64,000 nucleotides of DNA from Dissophora ornata. Lineage: Eukaryota; Mortierellomycota; Mortierellomycetes; Mortierellales; Mortierellaceae. The translations under genes and the position numbers were made by a program. Below are positions 24,201-34,926 of the stretch, piece after piece. Below the pieces are notes generated by a model. That model had not been told where the DNA came from. It saw nothing but the letters and a program-made list of their open reading frames with translations, and did not search any database. The stretch lies in NCBI GenBank assembly GCA_025201705.1, contig MU616606.1, forward strand, positions 6,230 through 70,229, in the 5' to 3' direction. Position 1 is the first letter of the stretch. Each line of letters starts with the position of its first letter.

Positions 24201-25664
24201 GTAAAGTCAAAGACGCGATAGCCCGATTTATCCGACAGGCTGAGCTTCCAGAGATGAAGCGCGGGGCGATCCAGGACCGCATCAACTTTGGCATGGATCC
24301 CAAGGGGTAAGCTAATGGGCGATGACAATGTTGGTGCCCTGAAACTAGCCCATTAGAGGTAGTGTTGACTCGCACTAACCAATGTTGCACTCCTCACTCG
24401 GGGAACAAAGTGCCCTCTGTGATTATATAGATGTATACATTGCGACCCTCGGTGGCCTGGCCAAGGAGCAGCAAAACTTGAAGGCGAAATCCGCGATGCG
24501 GCAAGAGATTTGGGAGATGCTGACATCCTCTAAAGAAGGTAGGTACCTTGTTGACATCGAACTCATGCAGTGGATAATCCAATATTTTTGATTTAAAAAC
24601 TTACGCATCCACGCACTAAATAGATCGAGTACCTCTGGAGGCTGTGTTCAAGCGAATTTCGAATCAGACGCTCCAATGGGTCAAAGCCGGGATCCTAGAT
24701 ACGGAGCGCTTCAGCATTCGAATCCGCAAGTGGGAGCAACAGCGGCACGATCTCCAGCGCCTACAGGGACAATACCAAGAACGATACCAACAAGGAAGCC
24801 GCGAACGATCCAAGAGCGCGAACCTTAAGGAAGAAGAACCGGAGGAACTTACATTTACGCCGATGCTGATCCATGACGAGGTTGATGTGGAGGGCAATGT
24901 GTTTGATTATGAAATCACCGTCCAGAGCGAGGTTCGCGCGTGGGAAAAGGACGTCGAGGCTCAGGCGCGCGATCGTGAGGAGCGTGCCGTAGCAGTATCG
25001 AGGTCAGATTTTGGACAAGAAGGATCAAGTGCAAGCTTGCTGGGCATGGCAGCAAATGCACCGGGCGGACTGAGGTTCGGCGACAGCCGCAAGAGACGCG
25101 CGCCAGAGAGACCTAGGTAATTACACATTTCACTCAGAAAAGTCGCTGCCGTACGTGGTTTACGAAGGTTTGTAATAACGGTTTTTTTTTATTCTCGTGT
25201 CCATATTTATTAGGGATCTCATGAAGAAGTCCAGGGTTGAAGGCAAGGCTTCTGGAACTGTCGAGGATAATGAGGACCAAGACTTGTATTTGAAGCACAC
25301 TCTATCGCCCACGAGGGCTGCCCCAACAGGCGTGTTTGATGGAGTGCTGCCACGGAGTACTACTACCAGCTCTACTGCTGCTGCTTCTATTGTAGCTGTT
25401 CCTGTTACAACACCGACTCGCATTACCCCGACCTTCTTCACTCCTCAACTCGGATCCCTACAGGGACCGGTTCAAGTTAAGACAGGAGCTGGTAGATATG
25501 TTGACGGAATTCGTGGTTCGCCACTCGCGACTTCATCCAGTTCTTCGTCGACATCAACTACTAACGTGACTGCGAAACCTTCCACGACAACCACGACGGC
25601 GGGTGATCGGTTGGCGAAGCTTCGCAGCTTGATCAAGGAAATTAAGTCGACAACAACGTACTAG
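18211..25664 (+). CDS. SAC3: Sac3/GANP-family mRNA export scaffold (TREX-2)
   Basis: Ten exons: 18211-19515, 19989-20168, 20272-20385, 20478-20715, 20811-21362, 21472-23446, 23551-24306, 24411-24538, 24624-25116 and 25214-25664. Their summed length is divisible by 3, giving 2063 aa. Residues 1-430 are FG/GSAF-rich and disordered with a Gln/His tract (18646-18722), like an FG nucleoporin. The SAC3 domain starts near 466 with the hallmark FVGTCRDMCPEFERHERE and continues through RDRTRSIRQDF and VIARYHILCIHQLCE. It then runs to a winged-helix-like region ending RLVEAKRQDYTVIKIIYG. A second FG/Ser/Thr-rich linker precedes a basic helix near 1100 (TKRGRIYPRSVVESVMHEFL), the likely Cdc31/Sus1-binding region. 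The C-terminal part is GANP/MCM3AP-like and ends DRLAKLRSLIKEI. TREX-2 links transcription to nuclear-pore export. An alternative acceptor exists at 21406. Confidence 0.85.
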
Positions 25665-26382
25665 TTCAAAGAATGAGCAAAACAAAAACGAAAACGAACT
25701 CACTATTATTGCTATATTGTACAATAAAAAAATTAAAATGCTGCGAGCAAGAGTCCTGATGTGATCCAGATCGAAGGCTGTGGATGTGCTTTCTTTGCCG
25801 CTGCAGCGTTCGTAGTCCAAGCAGTCCACCTCATTGGAGCACCCCATACACCAATGCCAAAAGCATAATTGTTTACACTGACGGAAACGCGTTGGCGTAG
25901 GCATGGGCATGGGCATGGGCATAGGCATTAGTGTTGGTACTAAGCGCAGTAGTAATGGTCCCTTGCGTGCAGAAATCGTACATGCATTGCATTTCCATGG
26001 CTGGATATCCTCGCTGTGCATTGTGCTTATTTTCACATCTGCAACACGTCAAACTTGTTGAGTATATGTATAACTCGCTCTCGCACAATATTGGAATGCG
26101 TTCGTCCTGAACTTGTTCCTGTAGCCTTGAGACTACCTCAAAGGAACAAGAAAACGTGGCTACGTCTCTGTGGAAGCTCGTTCTTCAATTTTTTTATAAT
26201 TCGGGTAACGAGAGTGTTGAATGGTCAACGAGGATAGTGTTCCAAGAAGGGCGGTGACTCTGAACTGCCATGTTAGTTTTGGCTGAAGATGTACTAATGC
26301 AGGGACAAACAACGGCGGAATGCAAGGGATGGGCCCTGTCGTACAAGACTTTGTGCTGATATAGCATTCTGGCACGGACAAG
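25665..26382. other. Intergenic region, no gene seen
   Basis: Starts with the A-rich Sac3 3' end. A short imperfect array of GGGCAT hexamers lies at 25901-25927. Neither strand gives a convincing ORF. Confidence 0.45.
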
Positions 26383-27706
26383 AGTCGCCTGCTTGATTGC
26401 GGCAATGGCCATGTAATACTATTTCTTGAACCATGAATGCGGGTTCCTTGTGCTGATAACTTGGGCTGATTGACTCTCTGGTTAAAAAATATGAAAGGCG
26501 TCATGATTGCCAGGATGCCGCGGAAGATAGTGTGTACATGGTTCTGGAAAAATCATCTTATTTGCAAGAGGGTTGCGCCATACCCGTACGTCCATAGCAG
26601 TTGCGTCAGTCTTTTATTGTCTGAGGAAAAGACGATGTGTTTCATTGGCCCTGCATTTACGACAGAACATTCGACGAACAGGACGACTTGCCGACGCCTA
26701 ACTTGGAATAGTGGTGGGTCGAGAGGGTGTATTTGTCACTCAATGCAGGTTGTTGATGAACGAACAAGAAAACAAGAACGACAAATTTGGCGAGTCGAGG
26801 CTTACACTTGCTTCCCCCGACGTCAATGTTCCAAAGGTACGTATAGCAAAGACTGTCACTACAAAGTGCCCCTCTTATCTATTACCTCGTTGCTGAGTGA
26901 CGAGGCAGATATAGAGAGGAGTACTAACCTCCCCTGTCGTCAGTTTCTAGACGCGTATTTCTGTGTAGCCTTGAAGCAAACGTTGAGGAAACCAACGTTT
27001 TGTTCACTCATATCCGAAACAGGATAACATTACTGTCCTTTTGATTCACTAAAATAACCAACGGTTTTAAGCCTAAAAAAAGGGAAGCAAGGAATGAGAC
27101 AGCAGAAACGTCAGACATTAGAGTAGAGACGACGAGGCAGTACTAATCGCGAGGGAAGCCATGCTGTGAGATGATTTTGGGGCCATTCAAAATTGACGGA
27201 TATCCCTTGGGAGCATTGTTCAGGGTAAAGCAATAGCTCTTACCTGCACCATGCAAGTACAATGTCGGATTAACCGCGAAAATGGTATTGAGTGATCCCT
27301 AATAATACAGCACTTTCCTTCCAGATTGAGAGCAACCGTATCTAGGGGATGTGTTCCCATGCGTGTATATGCGTAGGGTACAATATCTATGATTGGCACT
27401 CGTCAATATCTGCTCAATTTCTGTCCAGCGGGTCAACATGTCCCACTGCTTAGTTTGTTGGTTTGCCATAGAAGGGACGGTAAACAACAATAATGAACTG
27501 GAGACTAACTAGAAACAAGCCAGGGTTCAACGCTGTGTCATGTTTGCTCTTAGACTATTTCCCACTTTGAACAACCTATCGCATTGGATGTTGAAACCGT
27601 TGCCCTTTGCGACAGCTCGATTCCGAAGAGGACTGATCCACTACCAAGGGTGTCAGTCAGAGTAATTTTTGGGGCGAACCCTTGGAATTCCTGAAACAAT
27701 AGCGGG

Positions 27707-27714
27707 TATAAAAC
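27707..27714 (+). promoter_or_regulatory. TATA box of subtilase 2
   Basis: TATAAAAC lies 146 bases upstream of the ATG. It is followed by a C/A-rich leader with a repeated CACCAACTCCCCACACAG motif (27759-27803) and a long T tract (27815-27839) just before the start codon. Confidence 0.6.
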
Positions 27715-27852
27715 ACGCGATTTATTCTTGATTCTTCAATCCACCTCATCAGTTCCTACACCAACTCCCCCACACAGTTCCAGCACCAACTCCCCACACA
27801 GTCCCCCAAAACGCTTTTTTTTTTTTTTTTTTTTTTTTTCTCTCTTTCAGCC

Positions 27853-29025
27853 ATGAAGTACACCATCCTCGTCGCTACCTGCCTTGCCCTTGTGCAAGCC
27901 GCCCCTCTGCTGTCGCATGCGGAACACGGCGAGATTATTCAAGACTCGTACATCGTGGTCCTCAAGAACGGCTATACCGCTGACTCCTTTGTGAGCAAGT
28001 TTGACGACATTATGAAGCGCCAGAGCCTTGATAGTGGAGTCAAGACTAAGATTCATCGCCAGTACAAGGCTATCCCCGGCTTCCACGCTTCGCTTGATAG
28101 TGCGTCACTCAAGGAGATCCAGGCAGCCCCAGAAGTTGCATATGTTGAGCAAGACGCAGTCATGAAGATCGCGGGTCAGGAGGATAACCCTCCTTCCTGG
28201 GGCCTGACGCGTGTTAGTCAGCGGAATTTGGATCTGAGTCAGCCCTATTTCTACAATAATGCTGCAGGCAATGGCATCACCGCCTACGTCGTTGATACTG
28301 GTGTCTATGTAGAGCACTCGGATTTCGGCGGCCGTGCTCGGGTTGGGGTGAATTTTGTTACAGGCTCCCCCGATACGGATCAGAACGGTCATGGCACTCA
28401 CGTCTCGGGAACCATTGGTGGTACTACTTATGGTGTGGCGAAGCAGGTCAAGATCGTAGGTGTCAAGGTCCTAGATGAAGCTGGTTCTGGTTCCGTCTCC
28501 AATGTTATTGCCGGTATCGACTGGATCAAGAAGTACGCGACCGCTGGAAAGTCTGTTGTGAATATGTCCCTCGGCGGTCCGAAGACCAAGTCTCTCAATG
28601 ATGCCGCAGCCTCTCTATACGATGCCAACATCCCCCTGATCGTCGCTGCAGGAAACGACGCCACCGTGAATTCCTGCGACGTGTCGCCCGCAGGTGCCCC
28701 TCACACCTTCGCGGTCGCCGCCTCGGACCAGATGGACACAGTTGCGACGTTTTCATCGTTCGGATCCTGTGTTTCAATCTTTGCACCGGGCGTGGACATC
28801 ACGTCTGCCTGGATTGGAGGAGTTGATGCCTCGAAGACAATCTCGGGAACATCAATGTCGGCACCGCACGTGGCCGGTGTTGCTGCGTTGTACTTGTCCG
28901 AGAGTTCAATTGTATCGGCCAAGGATGTGTTCGACAAGCTTTCGAATACTGCTACTCCAGGAAAGATCATGGGTACCTTGAATGGATCACCCAACAAGCT
29001 GGTCTACAACGGCGGTATCCATTAA
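27853..29025 (+). CDS. Secreted subtilisin-like serine protease (S8A), paralogue 2
   Basis: Intronless 390-aa ORF, close paralogue of the protein at 6460-7620. Signal peptide MKYTILVATCLALVQAAP, I9 propeptide (SYIVVLKNGYTADSF to YVEQDAV), then the S8 domain. Triad D148 (VVDTGVYVEHSD), H180 (NGHGTHVSG) and S334 ([11 protein letters not shown]), oxyanion N268. All catalytic elements are intact, so it should be an active extracellular endopeptidase. It differs from paralogue 1 in many surface positions and in the propeptide, suggesting old duplication. It shares its whole locus with the decayed copy at 31221. The ATG follows a T-rich leader ending TTTCAGCC; the start is fixed by homology to the other signal peptides. 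Confidence 0.95.
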   Translation: MKYTILVATCLALVQAAPLLSHAEHGEIIQDSYIVVLKNGYTADSFVSKFDDIMKRQSLDSGVKTKIHRQYKAIPGFHASLDSASLKEIQAAPEVAYVEQDAVMKIAGQEDNPPSWGLTRVSQRNLDLSQPYFYNNAAGNGITAYVVDTGVYVEHSDFGGRARVGVNFVTGSPDTDQNGHGTHVSGTIGGTTYGVAKQVKIVGVKVLDEAGSGSVSNVIAGIDWIKKYATAGKSVVNMSLGGPKTKSLNDAAASLYDANIPLIVAAGNDATVNSCDVSPAGAPHTFAVAASDQMDTVATFSSFGSCVSIFAPGVDITSAWIGGVDASKTISGTSMSAPHVAGVAALYLSESSIVSAKDVFDKLSNTATPGKIMGTLNGSPNKLVYNGGIH

Positions 29026-29345
29026 GAGCACAGCTTTGAGATTAATTGAACATGCAGGCCATATCATTATATTATATGACTTTTGTTTGATTATATTCAC
29101 GATGACAAAAACAAGAATGAAAGAAATGAAAGAAAGAATGAATGAAATGGTCTGGCGCCGCGTTCGAAACGCAACACAACAAAATAACCAAGAAAAACAA
29201 TTGACCATGCGCTATCGAGAGCGAACAATATAAAAATTTGCGCAGAAGTGTCTCACTCTCGACCACAGCTTTCACCACTTTATTCCGACAGAAACAGTGC
29301 TGCTACATTGACGGTATTGGATTACCATTACCGCCACAACAACAA

Positions 29346-29363
29346 CACACACACACACACACA

Positions 29364-29398
<35 letters not shown>
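29346..29398. repeat. Compound CA/CT microsatellite
   Basis: An (AC)n run of about 10 units flows directly into a (TC)n run of about 16 units. It sits where unit B has the ATG region of the GGCT-like gene, so it marks the end of homology between the two duplicated units. Confidence 0.9.
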
Positions 29399-29402
<4 letters not shown>

Positions 29403-29407
29403 GCCTG

Positions 29408-29890
29408 AAGAGCAGGCATTGCTCCTCGATACCGCTTTCATTAGGCGACATGGCTTCCGGCTCAAGGACATGTTCCAGGGTCTCTTTGGCGTCGACCGCG
29501 ATACGGAAAGCGCTTTCGTCCTATTTTGACCTTGGCGAGCCCTTCGGTGCATTGATGACGGTCGCGAGCGTTCGCTCCTTCGTGCGTTTCACCACCTGCC
29601 AGGCTTCCTACACACGTTCGAGGATCTTTGCATATAAGCCAAAGCGCAGAAGCGTATCGAATTTGAAAATTTGCTCTTGGAGTGCAAGATCCAGTCGTGA
29701 TGAGGTCCTCTTGGCCATGTTCCATCTCGATAGATTGTTACGCCGCTCCACATATCCCTTGCAGGCGCCGCCCAGGGTGGTAAACAAACTCGCCATTAGT
29801 AGTCTTTCCGAGGTCCTTGGATCCGCCTGGGGAAACGTTACCGGCTTGGCTCTGGCCATTTTGACCGAGCCGCCTGCTCGATTGCGGTAA
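29408..29890 (-). pseudogene. Possible decayed coding remnant, family unknown
   Basis: On the minus strand two adjacent open stretches read like protein but do not join. One (29860-29608) starts MARAKPVTFPQADPRTSER and is followed by a stop at 29608. The next frame (EAWQVVKRTKERTLATVINA) is broken by TAG near 29526, then continues with DESAFRIAVDAKETLEHV. Codon texture suggests former coding sequence. I do not recognise it, and there is no second copy in the window. Confidence 0.35.
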
Positions 29891-31116
29891 TGGCAATATA
29901 CTTCTGTCTCTTGAACCATGAATGCGAGCTTATTGCGTTGATAGCTTGGGCTGGTTGACTCCTTGGAAAAAAAATATGAGAGGCATCATGATTGCTAGGA
30001 TGCCGCGAAAGATCGTGGGTACATGGCTCTGGAAACATCATCTTATTTGCAAGAGGAATGTGCTATACCCTCACGTCCATGATGGTTGCATCAGTCTTTT
30101 ATTGTCTGATGAGAAGATGATGAAGCATTCACGTTCCATTATCCCTGCATTTACGCCAGAACATTCGACGGATAAGACGAGTGCAATTTGACTTGCCGAC
30201 GCCTAACTTAAAATAGCGGTGAGTCGGGAGGGACTATTTGGAAAATAAGAACGACAAATTTGGCGAGTCGAAGCTTATACTTCCTTCTCCCGACGTCAAT
30301 GCTTGTCCAAAAGCATGTATAGCGAAGACTGTCACTACAACTTGTTTATTACCTTATTACTAATGAGGCAGACAGAGAGTAGCACAAAACCCCCTGTCAT
30401 CAGTTTCTAGACGCGTATTTCTGTATAGCCTTGAAGCAAACGTTGTAAAGACCAACGTGAGGGTAGGCATTACAGTAGAGACGATGAGGCGGCACTAATC
30501 GCGAGGGAAGCCATGCTCGTACATGAACCAATGTTATGTGAAATGGTTTGGAGTCAATCAAACCTGACTCCCTCGAGAGCATTGTTCAGGGTAAAGTGAT
30601 AGCTGTTGGCACGCACCTGCACCAATATTTGATTAACCGCGAAAATGGCATTGAGTGATCCCTAAAATAATACAGCCCTTTCTTTCCAGATCGGATCAAG
30701 AGGATGTGCGTGTCGTTGTCCCTATGAGTGTGTATGCGCAGAGGACAATATCTATGATTGATACACTTCAATTTCTGTCCAGTGGGTTAACATGCCCCAC
30801 TGTATATTTTGTTGGTTTGCCATGGCAAGGACCAAAGCAAGCTGTGGTTGGTAATGAAGTCCTGACGGTAAACAACAATAGTGAACCCGAGAGTAGCCAG
30901 GGTTAAGCGCTGTGCCATTTGTTTTTGCTCTTAGATTATTTCGCACCTCGAACAATCTATCGCATTGGATGTTGAAGCCGCTGCCCTTTGCTACAGCTCG
31001 GTTCGAAGAGGACTGACCTACTACTAAGGGTGTCAGTTAGAGTATTTTTCAGGGTGAACCCTTGGAAATGAATATTTGACATTGTTCTGGTGCGGAACGC
31101 CTAGAATAATAACACG

Positions 31117-31124
31117 TATAAAAA
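31117..31124 (+). promoter_or_regulatory. TATA box retained upstream of the subtilase pseudogene
   Basis: TATAAAAA lies 104 bases upstream of the pseudogene ATG and is homologous in position to the box at 27707. The locus might still be transcribed. Confidence 0.45.
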
Positions 31125-31220
31125 ACGCGACAATTTATCCCTGATTCTTCATTCCACCTATTCCTACACCAACTCTCCATACAGTCTCCCAAAAACGCTT
31201 CTTTTTTTCCCCTTCCAGCC

Positions 31221-32348
31221 ATGAAGTACACCATTCTCATCGCCACCTGCCTTGCCCTTGTGCAAGCCGCCCCGTCTGTTGTCGCATGCGGAACACGGCG
31301 AGATTCTTCAAGACTCGTACATCGTGATCCTCAAGAACGACTACACCGCTGACTCCTTCATGGACAAGTTTGACGACATTATAAAGCGCCAGAGCCTTGA
31401 TAGTGGAGTCAAGTCTAAGATTCATCGCCAGTACAAGGCTATCCCCGGCTTCCACGCTTCGCTTGACAGTGCGTCACTCAAGGAGATCCAGGCAGCCCCA
31501 GAAGTTGCATATGTCAAACAGGATGCAGTCATCAAGATCGCGGGTCAGGAGGATAACCCTCCTTCCTGGGGTTTGAAGCGTGTCAGCCAGCGGAACTTGG
31601 CCCTGAATCAGCCCTATATCTACAAAATGCTGCAGGAAATGGCATCACCGCCTACGTCATTGATACTGGTGTCTATGCACTCAGCTTGGGGCTAATTTTG
31701 TTCCAGGCTCTCCCAATACGGATCAGAACGGTCACGGCACTCATGTCTCGGGAACCATTGGAGGTACTACTTATGGTATGGCGAAGCAGGTCAAGATCGT
31801 AGGCGTCAAGATCCTGAATGCAGCCGGTTCTGGTTCCGTCTCCGGTGTTCTTGCCGGTATCGACTAGGTCGAGCAGCGCGCTGTCGCTAGCAAGTCTGTT
31901 GTGAACATGTCCCTCGGCACTATCAAGTCCCGGGTGCTTAATGATGCATCTGCCACTCTATACGCTGCCAACATCCCCCTGATCGTCGCTGCCAGCAACC
32001 AACTCACCGTAAGTTCTTACGACGTATCGCCCGCAGGTGCCCCTCACACCTTCGCAGTCGCCGCCTCGGACCAGACGGACACAGCTGCGACGTTCACATC
32101 GCTCGGACCCTGTGTTTCCAGGCGTGGACATCACGTCTGCCTGGATTGGAGGAATCAATGCCTCGAAGACAATCTCGGGAACATCAATGTCGGCACCGCA
32201 CGTGGCCGGTGTTCCGGCGTTGTACTTGTCTGAGAGCACAATTGTATCGGCAAGCTGTGTTCGACAAGCTTTCGAATACTGCTACTCCAGGAAAGATCAT
32301 GGGTACCTTGAAGGAATCGCCCAACAAGCTGGTCTTCAACGGCGGTTG
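31221..32348 (+). pseudogene. Decayed subtilisin-like protease, paralogue 3
   Basis: Homologous throughout to 27853-29025 but broken in several places. There is a one-base insertion near 31272 just after the signal peptide, and a one-base deletion near 31625. A deletion of about 25 bases near 31670-31695 removes the segment after the catalytic Asp. A TAG replaces Trp at 31866, an 11-base deletion lies near 32118, and a small deletion lies near 32252. Gly of the oxyanion motif is Ser (AASNQ). His (NGHGTHVSG) and Ser ([11 protein letters not shown]) motif DNA survives in scattered frames. The normal stop codon is also lost. No active protease can be made. Confidence 0.93.
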
Positions 32349-32657
32349 CAAAGAAGATTATTTTGAACATGCATTATTAATAGAAAAAACGATCGCGTCG
32401 ATGACGATAGCAAACGCCATCAACAGAAATTCCCATTTGGAGAGAGCAAAATAAAAGTTTGCGCAGACGTGCTCACTCTCGATCACAGAGTCAACGGTGG
32501 ACCAGGGAACGCAGGCCAGGAAAGCTGTCATTCCAACGCCGCAACTAGATTTGAAATCGCCTTCATCATCACCTATTCATTCGTACAAAAACAGCGCCAT
32601 TAATCTCCCACTATTCACCCGACCCACTTGGATTACCACCACCACCACACACACGCA

Positions 32658-34000
32658 ATGCCGTCCGGAGACACCGCCACCACCATCCCAACAACACCCA
32701 CAATCTGGTATCTCGCCTATGGCAGCAACATGGACCCAAAGGTCTTCTCAGGCCGCCGTAAGATTCAGCCCATCGAGTCGAAACCCGTGATTGTCCCCAA
32801 CTACTGGCTCAGCTTCGACATTGGTGGCATCCCCTTTGTGGAACCATGCTTCGCCTCCATCCTCAAGATGGACAAATCTCGACTCAATGACAAGGCCTAT
32901 GCACGCGAGGTCTTTGTCAGAACTCAGTATGGCCGGGAGTTTCTTTGGGACGAAACCCAGCAGAACCATCCCATGCGGTCATACCCACCCATCCTGCAGG
33001 GCGTCGCCCATAAGATTACGCTCCGCGACTGGCAGCTCGTCATCCAGTCCGAGGTACGTGACCAGACTTAAGACTACAAATATCGGCATTACATTGAAGA
33101 CCCATGGGAACCGCACAGAGTGTCTTAGAAGGAATTGAGCCTTGGCCATGGACAGGAGAGCTGTGTAGCATTGTCGATACAAAGTGGAGAGTGATGGTCG
33201 CACATGACGCATGTGGGCAAATATGGACAGCCATTGAACAGTGTCAACTGGATAGAGAACTCATTGGACAACATCAATTGCCACAGACAGCCATGGAATG
33301 CCATGGATACACGGCAAGCAGGGATTATAATCCATAGCCACAGTTTACTCACTCACTTTCCTATTCATCTGTTTGCACACTGCAGGGAGGATGGGGTCAT
33401 GATGTACCTACTGGATACAACCAAATTGATATCAACTGCCAGATTGTTGGCACAGACGAGCACATCTCTGCCAAGGTCCTCGAGGCACGCCCGCTCTCTG
33501 TCAAGACGCATTGTCAACCGACGGCACGGTACAAGAACCTCCTGACCTCGGGCGCAGCCCACCACAATCTCGACCCAGCTTACCAGCGATACCTTGCCAA
33601 CATTATCCCGTACGAGTGTACTGGAGTGCGCTCCAAGTTTGCCCGTATACTCTTCACAGCCGTGAATACGCCGCTGATGCTGATGTTTGCGGTTATGCTC
33701 TGGAGAAATAGGGGCAAATCAGCGGACCAACTCAAAAGACCACCTTACTGGGCGGCTTGGTGCTTTGACAAAGGCGCGAGATTCTCAGGAGCGGTACATG
33801 ATTATATTGTGGCGCCTGTCTTCGGTTCTGGACGGTGTTCTTCGGTTGCTCATCAGGCAGTTGTCCGCAAGAGAATTATGGCCGAGCTGGAGGACGGGAA
33901 GACACCAGAGGAGCAGCAGAAGTGCAGAGAAGCTCGTGCGGAGAAGGAGGTGGCAGCGCTTAAGATGGCCGAGCAGGCCATCGAGACCGTGGCAGAGTAA
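32658..34000 (+). CDS. Gamma-glutamylcyclotransferase-like protein with C-terminal membrane segment
   Basis: Two exons, 32658-33053 and 33386-34000 (donor GTACGT, acceptor TGCAG), give 336 aa. The N-terminal domain (about 16-205) starts TIWYLAYGSNMDPKVFSGRR, the signature of the GGCT/BtrG fold seen in fungal GGCT-like proteins (GliK type). A conserved-looking run follows: PNYWLSFDIGGIPFVEP. After the domain comes one hydrophobic segment (ILFTAVNTPLMLMFAVML, about 220-237) and a charged, helical tail rich in Lys/Glu. The membrane anchor suggests an organelle- or ER-bound enzyme, which is unlike the soluble family members. The intron (332 bases) is long for this window. An upstream in-frame ATG at 32628 would add a His-rich leader encoded by repeated CAC, which is unlikely. 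Confidence 0.75.
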
Positions 34001-34926
34001 GCGGAAGACATAGGTCACAATAAACCTTGTCTACCTCAGCCAGTCACTGACGACATGTGCCATGATACTATCGCGAGATTGCAACCATCGGAAACATTGT
34101 AGACGGCCTCTGATGTTCTATTGATTGGATTTAGTTGGCGTTTAATTCTCTCATTGCCTTTCGTCAGTAACTTCAAAGAGGCACATCTACTACAGCCATC
34201 TAGCAATCCCAGCAGTCCACGATATGCGATAATCAAAGAAATTAATCGCAGCCTAAACAGCGCTTACCGTCTGCAAACGAGTCCGACAGTGCCGATTCAG
34301 AGGCCTCCTTCCACTTTAATGTGCCACATCCTGCTAAGGATCCAGGATGTGATGGGCAAGAGAGGAGAGTGAGGGGACAAGAGCAGAGTAAGAGGGCATG
34401 CTTTTTTGAAAGATTTGTTTCCAGCACTCACATCAAATGTTGGCCCATGTTCCTCGCTGCAACGTGACGTGCATGCAGCTCTTATACTTTTGGCCTTCGC
34501 GTCTGGAATAGTCTAGTGTAGCATGCACCCATGCTTTGAAAACTAAACATCACGTGGAAGAGGACTAATGCGCGTTCGCGGGTCTCCAAGGCGCATCGAC
34601 AATCGAAAGCTCCCCACTAATAATAACAGAGGGTAATCACGTGGCTACTGGATCTGTTGGAGTTTTTGCTGGAGGTATTGGAGTTTTTGCTGGAGTTTCT
34701 TGCTGGAGTTTTTGCTGGAGGCATTGGAGTTCTTGTCGGAGATTTTGGTGTCGGGTGTACTGCCCGGTGCACGGCTGCAGATCGCAAAGTATGATCTACA
34801 TACACAACCAACCCCCTATTTAAACCCGGGGATCGGGACCATCAGAAGCCGTACAACCTTCCTCTATTATTCACCTTCGTCAACGTTTTAGCCTCCACAG
34901 TACAAAAGAAGTATACCTTTCAATCC
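34001..34926. other. Intergenic region upstream of the MFS gene
   Basis: No gene is supported. It holds the GGAGTTTTTGCTGGA minisatellite near 34.66-34.75 kb. A TATTTAAA element near 34818 is a possible TATA box for the transporter. Confidence 0.45.
34655..34755 (+). repeat. Short minisatellite, 15-21 bp units
   Basis: About five imperfect copies of TTGGAGTTTTTGCTGGAG in tandem, 170-270 bases upstream of the transporter start codon. The unit has one strand rich in G and T. Confidence 0.8.

Larger units (their letters stand above)
26383..29350 (+). repeat. Segmental duplication, unit A (contains intact subtilase 2)
   Basis: Aligns in order with 29863-32650: shared upstream DNA (matching blocks at 26400-26590 and 29880-30080), TATA box, subtilase coding region, and downstream leader up to GGATTACCA. 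Unit A ends in a CA/CT microsatellite where unit B continues into the GGCT-like gene. Between 26.4 and 27.7 kb no ORF is conserved between the units, so this upstream DNA is probably non-coding. Confidence 0.85.
29863..32650 (+). repeat. Segmental duplication, unit B (contains subtilase pseudogene)
   Basis: Second copy of 26383-29350, offset about 3.3-3.5 kb, with many substitutions and indels. It includes upstream DNA, TATA box, subtilase remnant and the 5' leader of the GGCT-like gene. Since both units keep the leader, the ancestral cassette probably contained subtilase plus GGCT-like gene. Confidence 0.85.

Noticed and set aside
26470..27027. 185-aa ORF upstream of subtilase 2
   Set aside because: The duplicated unit B does not keep the frame, so it is unlikely to be coding.
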